Positions 1 to 5,189 of a stretch of DNA of 5,189 nucleotides are shown piece by piece; position 1 is the stretch's first letter, and each line of letters opens with the position of its first letter. Origin of the DNA: an uncultured Lachnospiraceae bacterium (GTDB taxonomy: Bacteria; Bacillota; Clostridia; Lachnospirales; Lachnospiraceae); assembly GCA_946639085.1 (NCBI GenBank), contig CAMPBP010000118.1, forward strand, positions 1-5,189, written 5' to 3'. The position numbers were made by a program, and so were the translations under genes. The notes beneath the pieces are model-generated. The model did not search any database and was not told the DNA's origin. It was given only the letters and a program-made list of their open reading frames with translations.

Positions 1-1
1 T

Positions 2-109
2 ACTCATCCGGAGTTCGGAACCGCCCTTGAGGATGCAAGAAAAGCGGGTGTTAATATCATGTTTTTAAAATGTCATGTTGAACAGGATTCGCTGACGGTG
101 ACAATGTAG
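2..109 (+). CDS. sfsA: SfsA-like protein (sugar fermentation stimulation), C-terminal fragment
   Basis: The left edge cuts this gene, leaving 35 codons and a TAG stop at 107-109. The reading frame gives a C-terminus containing THPEFGTALEDARKAGVNIM, then a Cys-His-Val stretch and DSLTV near the end. This matches the usual end of SfsA proteins, where an acidic-Pro-x-Phe motif leads a helix ending in K-A-G-V, followed by a short beta strand and a final segment on which the family normally stops. SfsA proteins are about 230 residues, bind nucleic acid in the E. coli literature and were named for an effect on maltose metabolism; their role in Firmicutes is unclear. Only the end is visible, so the domain core cannot be checked. 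The gene converges on the minus-strand cluster, with a shared terminator beginning 18 bases after the stop. The assignment rests on a short but characteristic tail. Confidence 0.7.
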   Translation, partial: THPEFGTALEDARKAGVNIMFLKCHVEQDSLTVTM

Positions 110-126
110 CATAAAACGCGAATAAC

Positions 127-160
127 AAAAAGGATATCCGATATGAGGATATCCTTTTTT
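127..160. terminator. Bidirectional intrinsic terminator between convergent genes
   Basis: A perfect 13-bp inverted repeat has arms at 127-139 and 147-159 (five A plus GGATATCC pairing with GGATATCC plus five T), around a 7-base loop. On the plus strand the stem runs into T6-GC-T4 and would end the sfsA-like transcript. Read on the minus strand, the A run becomes a U tract and would end the transcript of the CPBP protease gene, whose stop is about 50 bases away. The position between two converging genes fits this double use. Confidence 0.88.
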
Positions 161-209
161 GCTTTTCTAAAATGTCTTTTATTTGCAATCACAGCACATT
201 CCAATTATC

Positions 210-821
210 TCATAATGACAGCGCCGCTACTATCACATTGATCGTTCCATGCAAAAGCCAGCTGGGAACGATGCTTCCGCCGCATCTTTTCTCGTTCATC
301 CAACCCTGGAACCATCCGAATGCTCCGGGAAGCAAAGTCATGACTATGGCTACCGGAATATTGTGTGTTGCAAGGCCAAAAGGAACTCCGTGCATCAAGC
401 CGAACAATACAGCCTGAATGGTATTGCCGGCAACAAATCCGAACTTTTCCGCAAAACGCTTTAACAGGAAGCCTCTGAATACAACTTCCTCGGACAATCC
501 CGTGCGAATAAATCCGTATGCCAAAACAGCAGGGAACGCAATAAATCCTTTGCCCGCAAAATCACTGCCTGCGGTAGTTACGCCTTCCGGAAGGAATCCA
601 AGCACTGCTGTGGTTATACCTATATAAAGTCCCGTTGCAGCAACGATCGCGCACAGTGTGACCCAAGGTTTACCCTGATGCTTGATCTTTTTTAGTCCTA
701 TCCATTTAAAGAAGTTTTCTTTCTTTCTGCCGAATATCAGCCAAAAGATAAACGGTATCAAAGAAAACAACAATAATTGCACAAGCGCTCCGATAAATTC
801 ATTAACAAACATTCCAAACAT
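210..821 (-). CDS. CPBP family intramembrane glutamic endopeptidase (Rce1/Abi-like)
   Basis: The 203-residue protein is strongly hydrophobic, with membrane segments around residues 8-30, 52-76, 92-110, 130-150, 155-175 and 185-202. It carries the three CPBP motifs in order: EEVVFRG at 111-117 (E111, E112, R116), FGLMH at 140-144 and HGTIN at 191-195. These supply the catalytic glutamate and the histidine/asparagine residues of the Rce1-like fold. Such proteases cut substrates inside or near the membrane; bacterial members have been linked to bacteriocin self-protection or membrane protein maturation, but the substrate here is unknown. The ATG start is supported by AAAGGAG at 829-835 with a 7-base gap. 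That site lies just before the stop of the upstream EamA gene, 16 bases away, so this is the last gene of the four-gene unit. All motif residues are present, so it should be active. The family call is firm; the role is open. Confidence 0.92.
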   Translation of the reverse strand: MFGMFVNEFIGALVQLLLFSLIPFIFWLIFGRKKENFFKWIGLKKIKHQGKPWVTLCAIVAATGLYIGITTAVLGFLPEGVTTAGSDFAGKGFIAFPAVLAYGFIRTGLSEEVVFRGFLLKRFAEKFGFVAGNTIQAVLFGLMHGVPFGLATHNIPVAIVMTLLPGAFGWFQGWMNEKRCGGSIVPSWLLHGTINVIVAALSL

Positions 822-837
822 ATTTTTTCTCCTTTAC

Positions 838-1701
838 TTATCCCGCAATTGAAGCGACCACGATACCCGCGATTATTATCATTGCGCAAATAAATCGCTT
901 CAATGTGTCTTTTTCTTTAAAAATAAGTTTTCCGCCTGCAATTGTCACTATACAGCAAACCTGTTTAAGTAACGTCATGACCGTAACCCGTGAATCGGCG
1001 TAGCCGTTTGCCATAAACAGGCATCTGTCGGCCACCACAAATAGAATTGAGATAAGCCAGACATAGGGATTCTTCAGTACGGATTTAAAGTTGACCTTCG
1101 TCCTTGTGATAAGCACATAGAGGCCGTAATAGATCACCATAAAAAGCATGTACCAGAACTGAAGCTGTCCGCTGGATACGTTTCCCGTTCGCATAAGTAT
1201 CTTATCCAGCATTCCCGATACTGCATTCAAAAAAGTTGAGATAAATGCCAGAATATAAATGAATCCCGCCACATTTTCGCTCTTATCTTCTCTCCCGGAC
1301 TTCGGTTTGTACTTTAATAAAAGAAGTCCCCCCGCGATCAGGATAAGCGCTATGATCTGATACATTCCCAGCGTTTCTTTCAAAACAAAAACGCCCAGGA
1401 TCATCGCAAACATCATTCTTGAAAGATCTATAACACCGTACAAAGAAACCGGCATCTTCTCAATTGCGTAAAAGCTGCAAAGAAACGCCACAAATATGAT
1501 GAATGCTTTAAATGCGATAAGCAGCAATTCCTTTGTCGGTACACCGCCCACATGCCCCGATGTGGGGACTGTAAATATAAAAGCCAAAGCGGTATATACA
1601 AAAAGCACTTCCACAACACCGTTAAGGGTAAGTGCCTTTTTCTTGGCGATATCACGGACACCCTTTAAGATTCCGTATATCAATACCAAAACTATCCACA
1701 T
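838..1701 (-). CDS. EamA/DMT-superfamily transporter
   Basis: This 287-residue protein is mostly membrane-embedded and appears to hold ten helices in two halves, about residues 1-130 and 145-287, joined by a charged cytoplasmic-looking linker (YKPKSGREDKSEN, 131-143). Each half ends with the repeat signature of the EamA fold: a K-E pair followed by a glycine-containing hydrophobic helix (KET at 108-110 then LIAGGLLLL; KEK at 262-264 then IIIAGIVVA). This is the drug/metabolite transporter superfamily, inner-membrane carriers exporting or importing small metabolites. The substrate cannot be read from sequence. The length is normal for a full two-repeat member. The ATG is preceded by GAGGT at 1708-1712 with a 6-base gap. 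The upstream YgjP-like gene stops 14 bases before the start and the CPBP gene follows after 16 bases, so all are probably one transcript. Confidence 0.9.
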   Translation of the reverse strand: MWIVLVLIYGILKGVRDIAKKKALTLNGVVEVLFVYTALAFIFTVPTSGHVGGVPTKELLLIAFKAFIIFVAFLCSFYAIEKMPVSLYGVIDLSRMMFAMILGVFVLKETLGMYQIIALILIAGGLLLLKYKPKSGREDKSENVAGFIYILAFISTFLNAVSGMLDKILMRTGNVSSGQLQFWYMLFMVIYYGLYVLITRTKVNFKSVLKNPYVWLISILFVVADRCLFMANGYADSRVTVMTLLKQVCCIVTIAGGKLIFKEKDTLKRFICAMIIIAGIVVASIAG

Positions 1702-1715
1702 GATATTACCTCAAA

Positions 1716-2261
1716 CTATTTACCAAGATATACCGAACCCTCTTCTTTAAGCCATTTCCTTAACGCCTTATGATTCGGTATCACCTTCTCAACCTCCGCC
1801 CAAAACCGTGGCGAATGGTTCATCTCTTTTCTGTGACAAAGCTCATGGACCACAACGTAATCTACCACTTCGTCGGGCATCATAGCAAGCAGATAATTGA
1901 AATTGAGATTTCCTTTCGCGCTGCAACTGCCCCAAACGGTCCTTTGCTTTCGGATTGCGATCCTTCCGTAAGTAACACCCACTATAGGCGCATAGTATGC
2001 CACCTTTTCAAGGATCATCTTCCGTGCTTTCTTCGTAAGCGCCTTTCTTTCTTCCTCCGTAAATTCCGGTACTTCTTCGCGCTTTGCCGCCCTATTACGG
2101 ACCTTTTCCATATGCTTTTCTATCCAGTCACGCTTTGACGCAACAAATGCGGCTATCGTCCTGTCGCTCATCCGACGCGGCGCCCTCACGATAAGGTTGG
2201 CATCCGGATCGATGGTGATGGAAAGCGACCGCCTGTTGCTTCGAATAATCGTATATTCCAT
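1716..2261 (-). CDS. YgjP-like (DUF45) zinc metallopeptidase
   Basis: The 181-residue protein has an N-terminal beta-rich region (about 1-35, starting MEYTIIRSNRRSLSI), a basic helical middle (35-85), then the conserved core. The core has VWGSCS at 109-114, NFNYLL at 120-125 and the zinc site HELCH at 139-143 with a further histidine at 149 in NHSPRFW. H139, H143 and H149 should bind zinc and E140 should be the general base. This is the YgjP/SprT-like M48-related group, often called M48 or DUF45 family metallopeptidase, soluble and cytoplasmic with no signal peptide. Its substrate is not established; related members have been found with restriction systems, but none is seen here. It is somewhat shorter than the usual 220-240 residues while keeping all motifs. 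The ATG directly follows the stop of the upstream isomerase gene (TAAATG), with GAGAGG at 2267-2272 inside that gene, implying translational coupling. Confidence 0.92.
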   Translation of the reverse strand: MEYTIIRSNRRSLSITIDPDANLIVRAPRRMSDRTIAAFVASKRDWIEKHMEKVRNRAAKREEVPEFTEEERKALTKKARKMILEKVAYYAPIVGVTYGRIAIRKQRTVWGSCSAKGNLNFNYLLAMMPDEVVDYVVVHELCHRKEMNHSPRFWAEVEKVIPNHKALRKWLKEEGSVYLGK

Positions 2262-3131
2262 TTATGCCTCTCTGATGCGCTTAAAGCAACCGTTTAACAT
2301 CTCAATATCAACTTTTCCCGTTTTATCAAATGCAGTGGATTCCACAGTGCAGTCACCGTCATATCCGTATTTGCAAAGCTGTACAAAGAAACCTCCGAAG
2401 TCAACATGGCCTTTCCCGATGGGCAGCACTTTAAGATTGCTCCAATCCTTTATTCCTCCGCCGTAATCGTTAAGGTGCAGATGCTTTATATGTCCTTCTT
2501 TAAACATCCAGTCCCATTCGGGCTCAAAAACTTTCATAGTCTGTCCGTGGAACTCCGCCATTTTTGTGTCGTAGACAAAACTTACATCCGGGAACAGCTT
2601 GTATACAACATTCATGTCGTACATAGGATCGTGCTCATTGCAGATGACATTTTCGACCATCAAAAGCACTCCTGCCTGTTCTGCCATTTCTTTAAATATC
2701 CTGAATCGTTCCGCGTTTCGCTCGATATTTTTATCCGACACTATACCGTTCCAAAGATGAAACACCATTCTGTCGGCACCGAGTCCTTTGGCGATCTTCA
2801 AATTGATCTCAAACTCTTTGATCGCGGCCTTGACGCTTTCTTCGTCCTCTTCGGGACTCATCTCTTCGTAATTGTATCCCGCATCATCGAACCATGCTCG
2901 CGCTCCGGCCAGTTTCTCCGAAAGCGACTTTTCACAATGTACTACCGGTATGAAAAGGTTAAATCCCTTAACCGTCTCTATCAACTCATCGACTTCGGGA
3001 TACCAGGTATCGTAAACCAGAAGTTCAAACCCGTCACATTCAAGCTCCGGTGCGAACTTTTCAAGCAATCTGTAATCTCTTTTGTTTGGTCTTCCCAGCA
3101 AAGCCCCCGTTGAACAATATATATTCTTCAT
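2262..3131 (-). CDS. Sugar phosphate isomerase/epimerase-like TIM-barrel protein
   Basis: This 289-residue protein belongs to the xylose isomerase-like/AP endonuclease family 2 TIM-barrel superfamily. Residues at the ends of successive strands that normally bind a divalent metal are visible: H125 in MVFHLW, E160 in MVEN, D188 and H195 in VYDTKMAEFH, H219 and D222 in HLHLND, and E264 in TVES. Strand-like segments run from the N-terminus (GFELLVYD, 34-41) to the end. Members isomerise or epimerise sugars or sugar-like acids in the cytoplasm; the endonuclease IV branch repairs DNA but lacks this pattern. No neighbouring sugar kinase, dehydrogenase or sugar uptake system narrows the substrate. 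The ATG has GAGAGGA at 3137-3143 with a 5-base gap. It is the first gene of the four-gene unit, with an extended -10 promoter about 50 bases upstream. The fold call is confident; the exact reaction is unknown. Confidence 0.82.
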   Translation of the reverse strand: MKNIYCSTGALLGRPNKRDYRLLEKFAPELECDGFELLVYDTWYPEVDELIETVKGFNLFIPVVHCEKSLSEKLAGARAWFDDAGYNYEEMSPEEDEESVKAAIKEFEINLKIAKGLGADRMVFHLWNGIVSDKNIERNAERFRIFKEMAEQAGVLLMVENVICNEHDPMYDMNVVYKLFPDVSFVYDTKMAEFHGQTMKVFEPEWDWMFKEGHIKHLHLNDYGGGIKDWSNLKVLPIGKGHVDFGGFFVQLCKYGYDGDCTVESTAFDKTGKVDIEMLNGCFKRIREA

Positions 3132-3182
3132 CGTTGTCCTCTCAAAGCACTCATTTTATCGATATTTTCAAGTGTTTTACGA

Positions 3183-3191
3183 ATTATAACA
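3183..3191 (-). promoter_or_regulatory. Extended -10 promoter for the isomerase operon
   Basis: Read on the minus strand this is TGTTATAAT: a perfect TATAAT (3183-3188) with the TGn extension. No convincing -35 lies 16-18 bases upstream (the best is TGTCCT, inside the preceding terminator), which is normal for extended -10 promoters. Transcription would start near 3176, leaving a leader of about 45 bases before the isomerase ATG at 3131. The position right after the previous gene's terminator supports a new transcription unit. Confidence 0.65.
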
Positions 3192-3200
3192 TGTATAAAG

Positions 3201-3230
3201 AAAAAAGGACACCTGCAAAGGTGCCCTTTT
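3201..3230 (-). terminator. Intrinsic terminator of the HMA-domain gene
   Basis: An 11-bp stem has arms at 3220-3230 and 3203-3213 around a 6-base loop, followed on the minus strand by a T-rich tract. In the minus-strand RNA every position pairs, with one G-U wobble (bases 3224 and 3209). In a plus-strand RNA the same position would be an A-C mismatch. This favours the minus strand as the functional direction, 17 bases after the HMA gene's stop. Confidence 0.88.
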
Positions 3231-3246
3231 ACAATGTGGCAAAAAA

Positions 3247-3612
3247 TCACTCCATCCCCAGAACGGTATATGGAGTTTCTTTTAAAAGATCTCTGAAATC
3301 TTCTCTGGTCATTTCCCTCTTTGCCAGCACGTTCACTTCCTTATGCTCAAGATCGACTTTGGCCCACAGTTCGCCGTCCTTATTTATGGCGTTTTCAACG
3401 CGCCTCACGCATCCCGAACAGACCATTCCGTCAACTTTAAGTTTGTAGGAGAAGGGATAATTCGCCTTCTTCTTATCTTTGACTTTGATCTTCCTTTCCG
3501 TGTCCGTGCCGGCTGAGCAGCAGGAACCGCCGAATCTGATCGTGCGGTAGATACGTCTTATCGCTATGCATATCAGAGCGATGATTATCAGGATAATGAT
3601 TGCTGTTGCCAT
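3247..3612 (-). CDS. Membrane-anchored heavy-metal-associated (HMA) domain protein
   Basis: The 121-residue protein has three parts. Residues 3-18 (ATAIIILIIIALICIAI with flanks) form one membrane helix, followed by a basic stretch (RRIYRTIR), so the rest is probably cytoplasmic. Next comes a short GGSCCSAG motif (28-35) and a charged linker (36-55) rich in lysine. Residues 56-121 form a ferredoxin-like HMA domain with the metal-binding motif GMVCSGC at 62-68, C65 and C68 being the expected ligands for Cu(I) or a similar soft metal. The helix-plus-cysteine N-terminus resembles small FeoB-associated cysteine-rich membrane proteins, while the C-terminus resembles CopZ-type chaperones; the combination suggests handing metal to or from a membrane partner. 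No P-type ATPase or Feo gene lies in the window. AGGTG at 3618-3622 with a 5-base gap supports the start. The gene has its own promoter, candidate operator and terminator, so it is apparently monocistronic. Confidence 0.85.
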   Translation of the reverse strand: MATAIIILIIIALICIAIRRIYRTIRFGGSCCSAGTDTERKIKVKDKKKANYPFSYKLKVDGMVCSGCVRRVENAINKDGELWAKVDLEHKEVNVLAKREMTREDFRDLLKETPYTVLGME

Positions 3613-3636
3613 GTTTTCACCTATGTTGCATTTTGG

Positions 3637-3654
3637 AGTTAGCCCTTGCTAACT
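3637..3654. promoter_or_regulatory. Candidate metalloregulator operator (inverted repeat)
   Basis: A perfect 7-bp inverted repeat, AGTTAGC (3637-3643) and GCTAACT (3648-3654), is separated by 4 bases. A third copy of GTTAGC lies at 3661-3666, and another TTAG at 3669-3672. The repeat covers the predicted transcription start of the HMA gene, where a bound repressor would block transcription. The TTAG...CTAA half-sites recall operators of DtxR/IdeR-type iron or manganese regulators; the regulator identity is inference. The lack of a U tract argues against a terminator. Confidence 0.5.
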
Positions 3655-3658
3655 ACGA

Positions 3659-3687
3659 ATGTTAGCACTTAGGATTTATAAAGTCAA
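3659..3687 (-). promoter_or_regulatory. Promoter of the HMA-domain gene
   Basis: On the minus strand, TTGACT (3682-3687) and TAACAT (3659-3664) are separated by exactly 17 bases. The -35 matches the sigma-70/sigma-A consensus at five of six positions and the -10 at four of six. The -35 lies inside the end of the HAD gene and the -10 covers its TAA stop. Transcription would start near 3652, inside the inverted repeat, leaving a leader of about 40 bases before the ATG at 3612. Confidence 0.55.
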
Positions 3688-4348
3688 GCACTTCCATCTG
3701 AGTGTTTACGTGATCGAATTCATCAAGAGGCGGGCACGGTATGTGAGGTTCAAACATCCCTTCAAAAAACCAGGTGCACTGAAGGGGATGCATTCCCGCA
3801 TCCCTTGCGGCAAACAATTCTTTCGATCCGCCGTCACCCACATACAGACATTCCTCCGCTTTGACGCCGAGCCTTTCCGTCATACGTTTAAACATCTCGG
3901 GATCGGGTTTCAATATACCCTGTTCAAACGATATAAGTGCCACATCGAAATATGGGTACAAAGAACACGCTTTGATAAAATCCCGTTCGTCGGAGAAGGT
4001 ATTTGTTATAAGACCAATCTTTATCCCACACTCTTTAAGAGCCTTAAGAAGGTTTATCGATTCCTCCGGTATGGCGGAAAACGTATCGTTTAACGCTTCG
4101 ATCCTTTTTCTTGTCGCCAGTTCGACAAGTTCCTCCGAATATACCCCGAGACGTTTTAATACCACCTCAAGACCTTCTTTGATCGTATACTTTCCGGTAC
4201 TTCTCTCATCTTCGATAGAATGCCATTCTTTCCTGAACACCTTGGGATCGACTCCCACATCCTCCGCAATGTTTTCTCCGAAGTATGTTTTCCCCGTAAA
4301 GAGAGTCACCAACGTCTCAAACATATCAAAAATAACCGCTTTTACCAT
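3662..4348 (-). CDS. HAD-superfamily hydrolase with an atypical motif I
   Basis: The 228-residue protein shows the haloacid dehalogenase order of motifs. Motif I is VIFDMFETL with nucleophile D8; motif II is LITNT with T115; motif III is K147 in LKPDPEMF; motif IV is YVGDGGSKEL (169-178) with D172. A helical cap fits between motifs I and II (about 15-95), as in C1-cap members. The residue two after the nucleophile is F10 instead of the aspartate that most HAD phosphatases use as general acid/base; haloacid dehalogenases also lack that aspartate. It could therefore be a dehalogenase-like or altered-specificity enzyme, and the substrate is unknown. It is soluble, of usual length for the family. 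The start has a strong AAGGAGG at 4354-4360, 5 bases before the ATG. The radical SAM gene ends 27 bases upstream with no promoter or terminator visible between, so the two are probably co-transcribed. Confidence 0.86.
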   Translation of the reverse strand: MVKAVIFDMFETLVTLFTGKTYFGENIAEDVGVDPKVFRKEWHSIEDERSTGKYTIKEGLEVVLKRLGVYSEELVELATRKRIEALNDTFSAIPEESINLLKALKECGIKIGLITNTFSDERDFIKACSLYPYFDVALISFEQGILKPDPEMFKRMTERLGVKAEECLYVGDGGSKELFAARDAGMHPLQCTWFFEGMFEPHIPCPPLDEFDHVNTQMEVLDFINPKC

Positions 4349-4375
4349 CTCATCCTCCTTATATACGTTCTCTCT

Positions 4376-5189
4376 TTATACCTTATCAAGTGCCGCGTGA
4401 AGAGCGTTAAGCACCCGCTTTTTGTCTGTACTCCACATGGGAGCGATAAGTGTCTTTTTATCTCCGTCGCCTGTCATGCGATGAATTATCATATCTTTTG
4501 GAAGAATATCGATGCAGTCTTTTATCAAAGAAACATACTCTTCCATGCTCATGCATTCAAAGAGGCCTGCGTTGTAGTCTTTTTCGAGATCCGTTCCTCT
4601 TATCACATGAAGAAGCTGAAGTTTTATTCCCGTCGCGCCGCTTTCTGCAACATACCCGACGGTCTTTAACATATCTTCTTTCGTTTCCCCGGGAAGCCCC
4701 AAAATGACGTGGGTGATGACCTCTACTCCGATATCCTTAAGTTTCTTCACCGCCTCATCATATACGTTTAAAGAATATCCGCGACGAATGTAGCGTGCGG
4801 TTTCTTCGTTTATCGTCTGAAGCCCCAGTTCGACCCATACCGGTTTTATCCTGTTAAGGCGTTCTATAAGAGAAAGCACTTCGTCCCGGAGACAATCGGG
4901 TCTCGTAGCTATGGAAAGACCAACTATCTTTGGATGATCCATGGCTTCTTTATACAGTTGCTCCAATCTTTCCACAGGCGCGTATGTATTGGTAAAAGCC
5001 TGAAAATACGCGATGAATTTGGTGGGATTCTTGGCTTTCACCCGGTTTATGCCCGCCTCGATCTGCCGGGTAACGGACATCTCGGACGTCGGTGCAAAGT
5101 CTCCCGATCCCATTCCCGAGCAAAAGATGCATCCTCTCGTATCAAGCGTTCCGTCTCTGTTGGGGCACGTAAATCCGCCGTTTATCGAT
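4376..5189 (-). CDS. TIGR01212/YhcC-type radical SAM protein, N-terminus missing
   Basis: The gene runs off the right edge; 270 codons plus the stop are visible. The internal ATG at 5113 is not the start, because the frame stays open to 5189 and that upstream part encodes the iron-sulfur site: GGFTCPNRDGTLDTRGCIFC, a C-x11-C-x2-C cluster as in YhcC/YtqA proteins. The three cysteines bind a [4Fe-4S] cluster that cleaves S-adenosylmethionine. Further family marks are SGDFAP just after the cluster, YFQAFTNTYAP, SIATRPDC, VELGLQT and ILGLPGET, followed by a C-terminal helical region ending LDKV. The family is usually around 300-320 residues, so about 20-40 residues are off-window. The reaction is not established for this family; its Elp3-like arrangement has led to guesses of RNA modification. 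It leads into the HAD gene after 27 bases. Confidence 0.92.
   Translation of the reverse strand, partial: SINGGFTCPNRDGTLDTRGCIFCSGMGSGDFAPTSEMSVTRQIEAGINRVKAKNPTKFIAYFQAFTNTYAPVERLEQLYKEAMDHPKIVGLSIATRPDCLRDEVLSLIERLNRIKPVWVELGLQTINEETARYIRRGYSLNVYDEAVKKLKDIGVEVITHVILGLPGETKEDMLKTVGYVAESGATGIKLQLLHVIRGTDLEKDYNAGLFECMSMEEYVSLIKDCIDILPKDMIIHRMTGDGDKKTLIAPMWSTDKKRVLNALHAALDKV

Noticed and set aside
210..821. CPBP protease as a bacteriocin immunity gene
   Set aside because: No precursor peptide, maturation enzyme or peptide exporter was found nearby; the EamA protein is not a peptide ABC exporter.
1716..2261. YgjP-like metallopeptidase as part of a restriction or defence system
   Set aside because: Such proteins do occur beside type I restriction genes, but no restriction, methylase or helicase gene is present here; the neighbours are an isomerase and a transporter.
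2406..3113. Long plus-strand open frame (235 codons) opposite the isomerase gene
   Set aside because: It is antisense to a well-supported enzyme, has no recognisable domain and no good ribosome site; it is a by-product of codon use on the other strand.
3637..3654. Inverted repeat as a terminator for the HAD/radical SAM transcript
   Set aside because: The stem is only 7 bp and is not followed by a U tract on either strand; its position over a predicted transcription start fits an operator better.
3659..4400. Two overlapping plus-strand open frames opposite the HAD gene
   Set aside because: Both are antisense to a gene with all HAD motifs and a strong ribosome site; neither translation resembles a known protein.
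4950..5132. Separate small minus-strand open frame overlapping the radical SAM gene
   Set aside because: It lies in another frame of a gene whose cluster cysteines and family motifs are clear; no independent support.

Overview
This 5.2 kb window looks like chromosomal DNA from a low-to-mid GC member of the Firmicutes, most likely a clostridial lineage such as the Lachnospiraceae. The clues are strong AGGAGG-type ribosome binding sites, AT-rich promoters, U-tract terminators, and a family mix typical of that group (SfsA, TIGR01212-type radical SAM, YgjP-like metallopeptidase, CPBP protease, a short membrane-anchored heavy-metal-associated protein). The taxonomic call is inference from style, not from a marker gene.

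Layout, left to right. Positions 2-109 (+) hold the last 35 codons of an sfsA-like gene. It converges on the minus-strand genes, and a hairpin at 127-160 can terminate transcription from both sides. Everything else is on the minus strand, so transcription runs from high to low coordinates. In that order the genes are: a radical SAM protein of the TIGR01212/YhcC type, cut by the right edge (4376-5189); a HAD-like hydrolase (3662-4348); a small membrane-anchored heavy-metal-associated (HMA) domain protein (3247-3612), with its own candidate promoter and a palindrome just upstream and a terminator just downstream; then a four-gene unit starting from an extended -10 promoter at 3183-3191: a TIM-barrel sugar phosphate isomerase/epimerase-like protein (2262-3131), a YgjP-like zinc metallopeptidase (1716-2261), an EamA/DMT transporter (838-1701) and a CPBP intramembrane protease (210-821).

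Within the four-gene unit the junctions are 0, 14 and 16 bases, so co-transcription and translational coupling are likely. The four products do not form a pathway I recognise; this looks like a housekeeping or accessory run rather than a defence or biosynthetic system. The most interesting signal is regulatory: the HMA gene has a TTGACT-17-TAACAT promoter whose -10 and predicted start overlap three copies of GTTAGC/GCTAAC, two of them forming a perfect 7-bp inverted repeat. This is what one would expect of a metal-responsive operator. I see no mobile elements, CRISPR arrays, tRNA or rRNA genes, and no strong evidence for a wholly new system. There is no gene-free stretch longer than about 115 bases.
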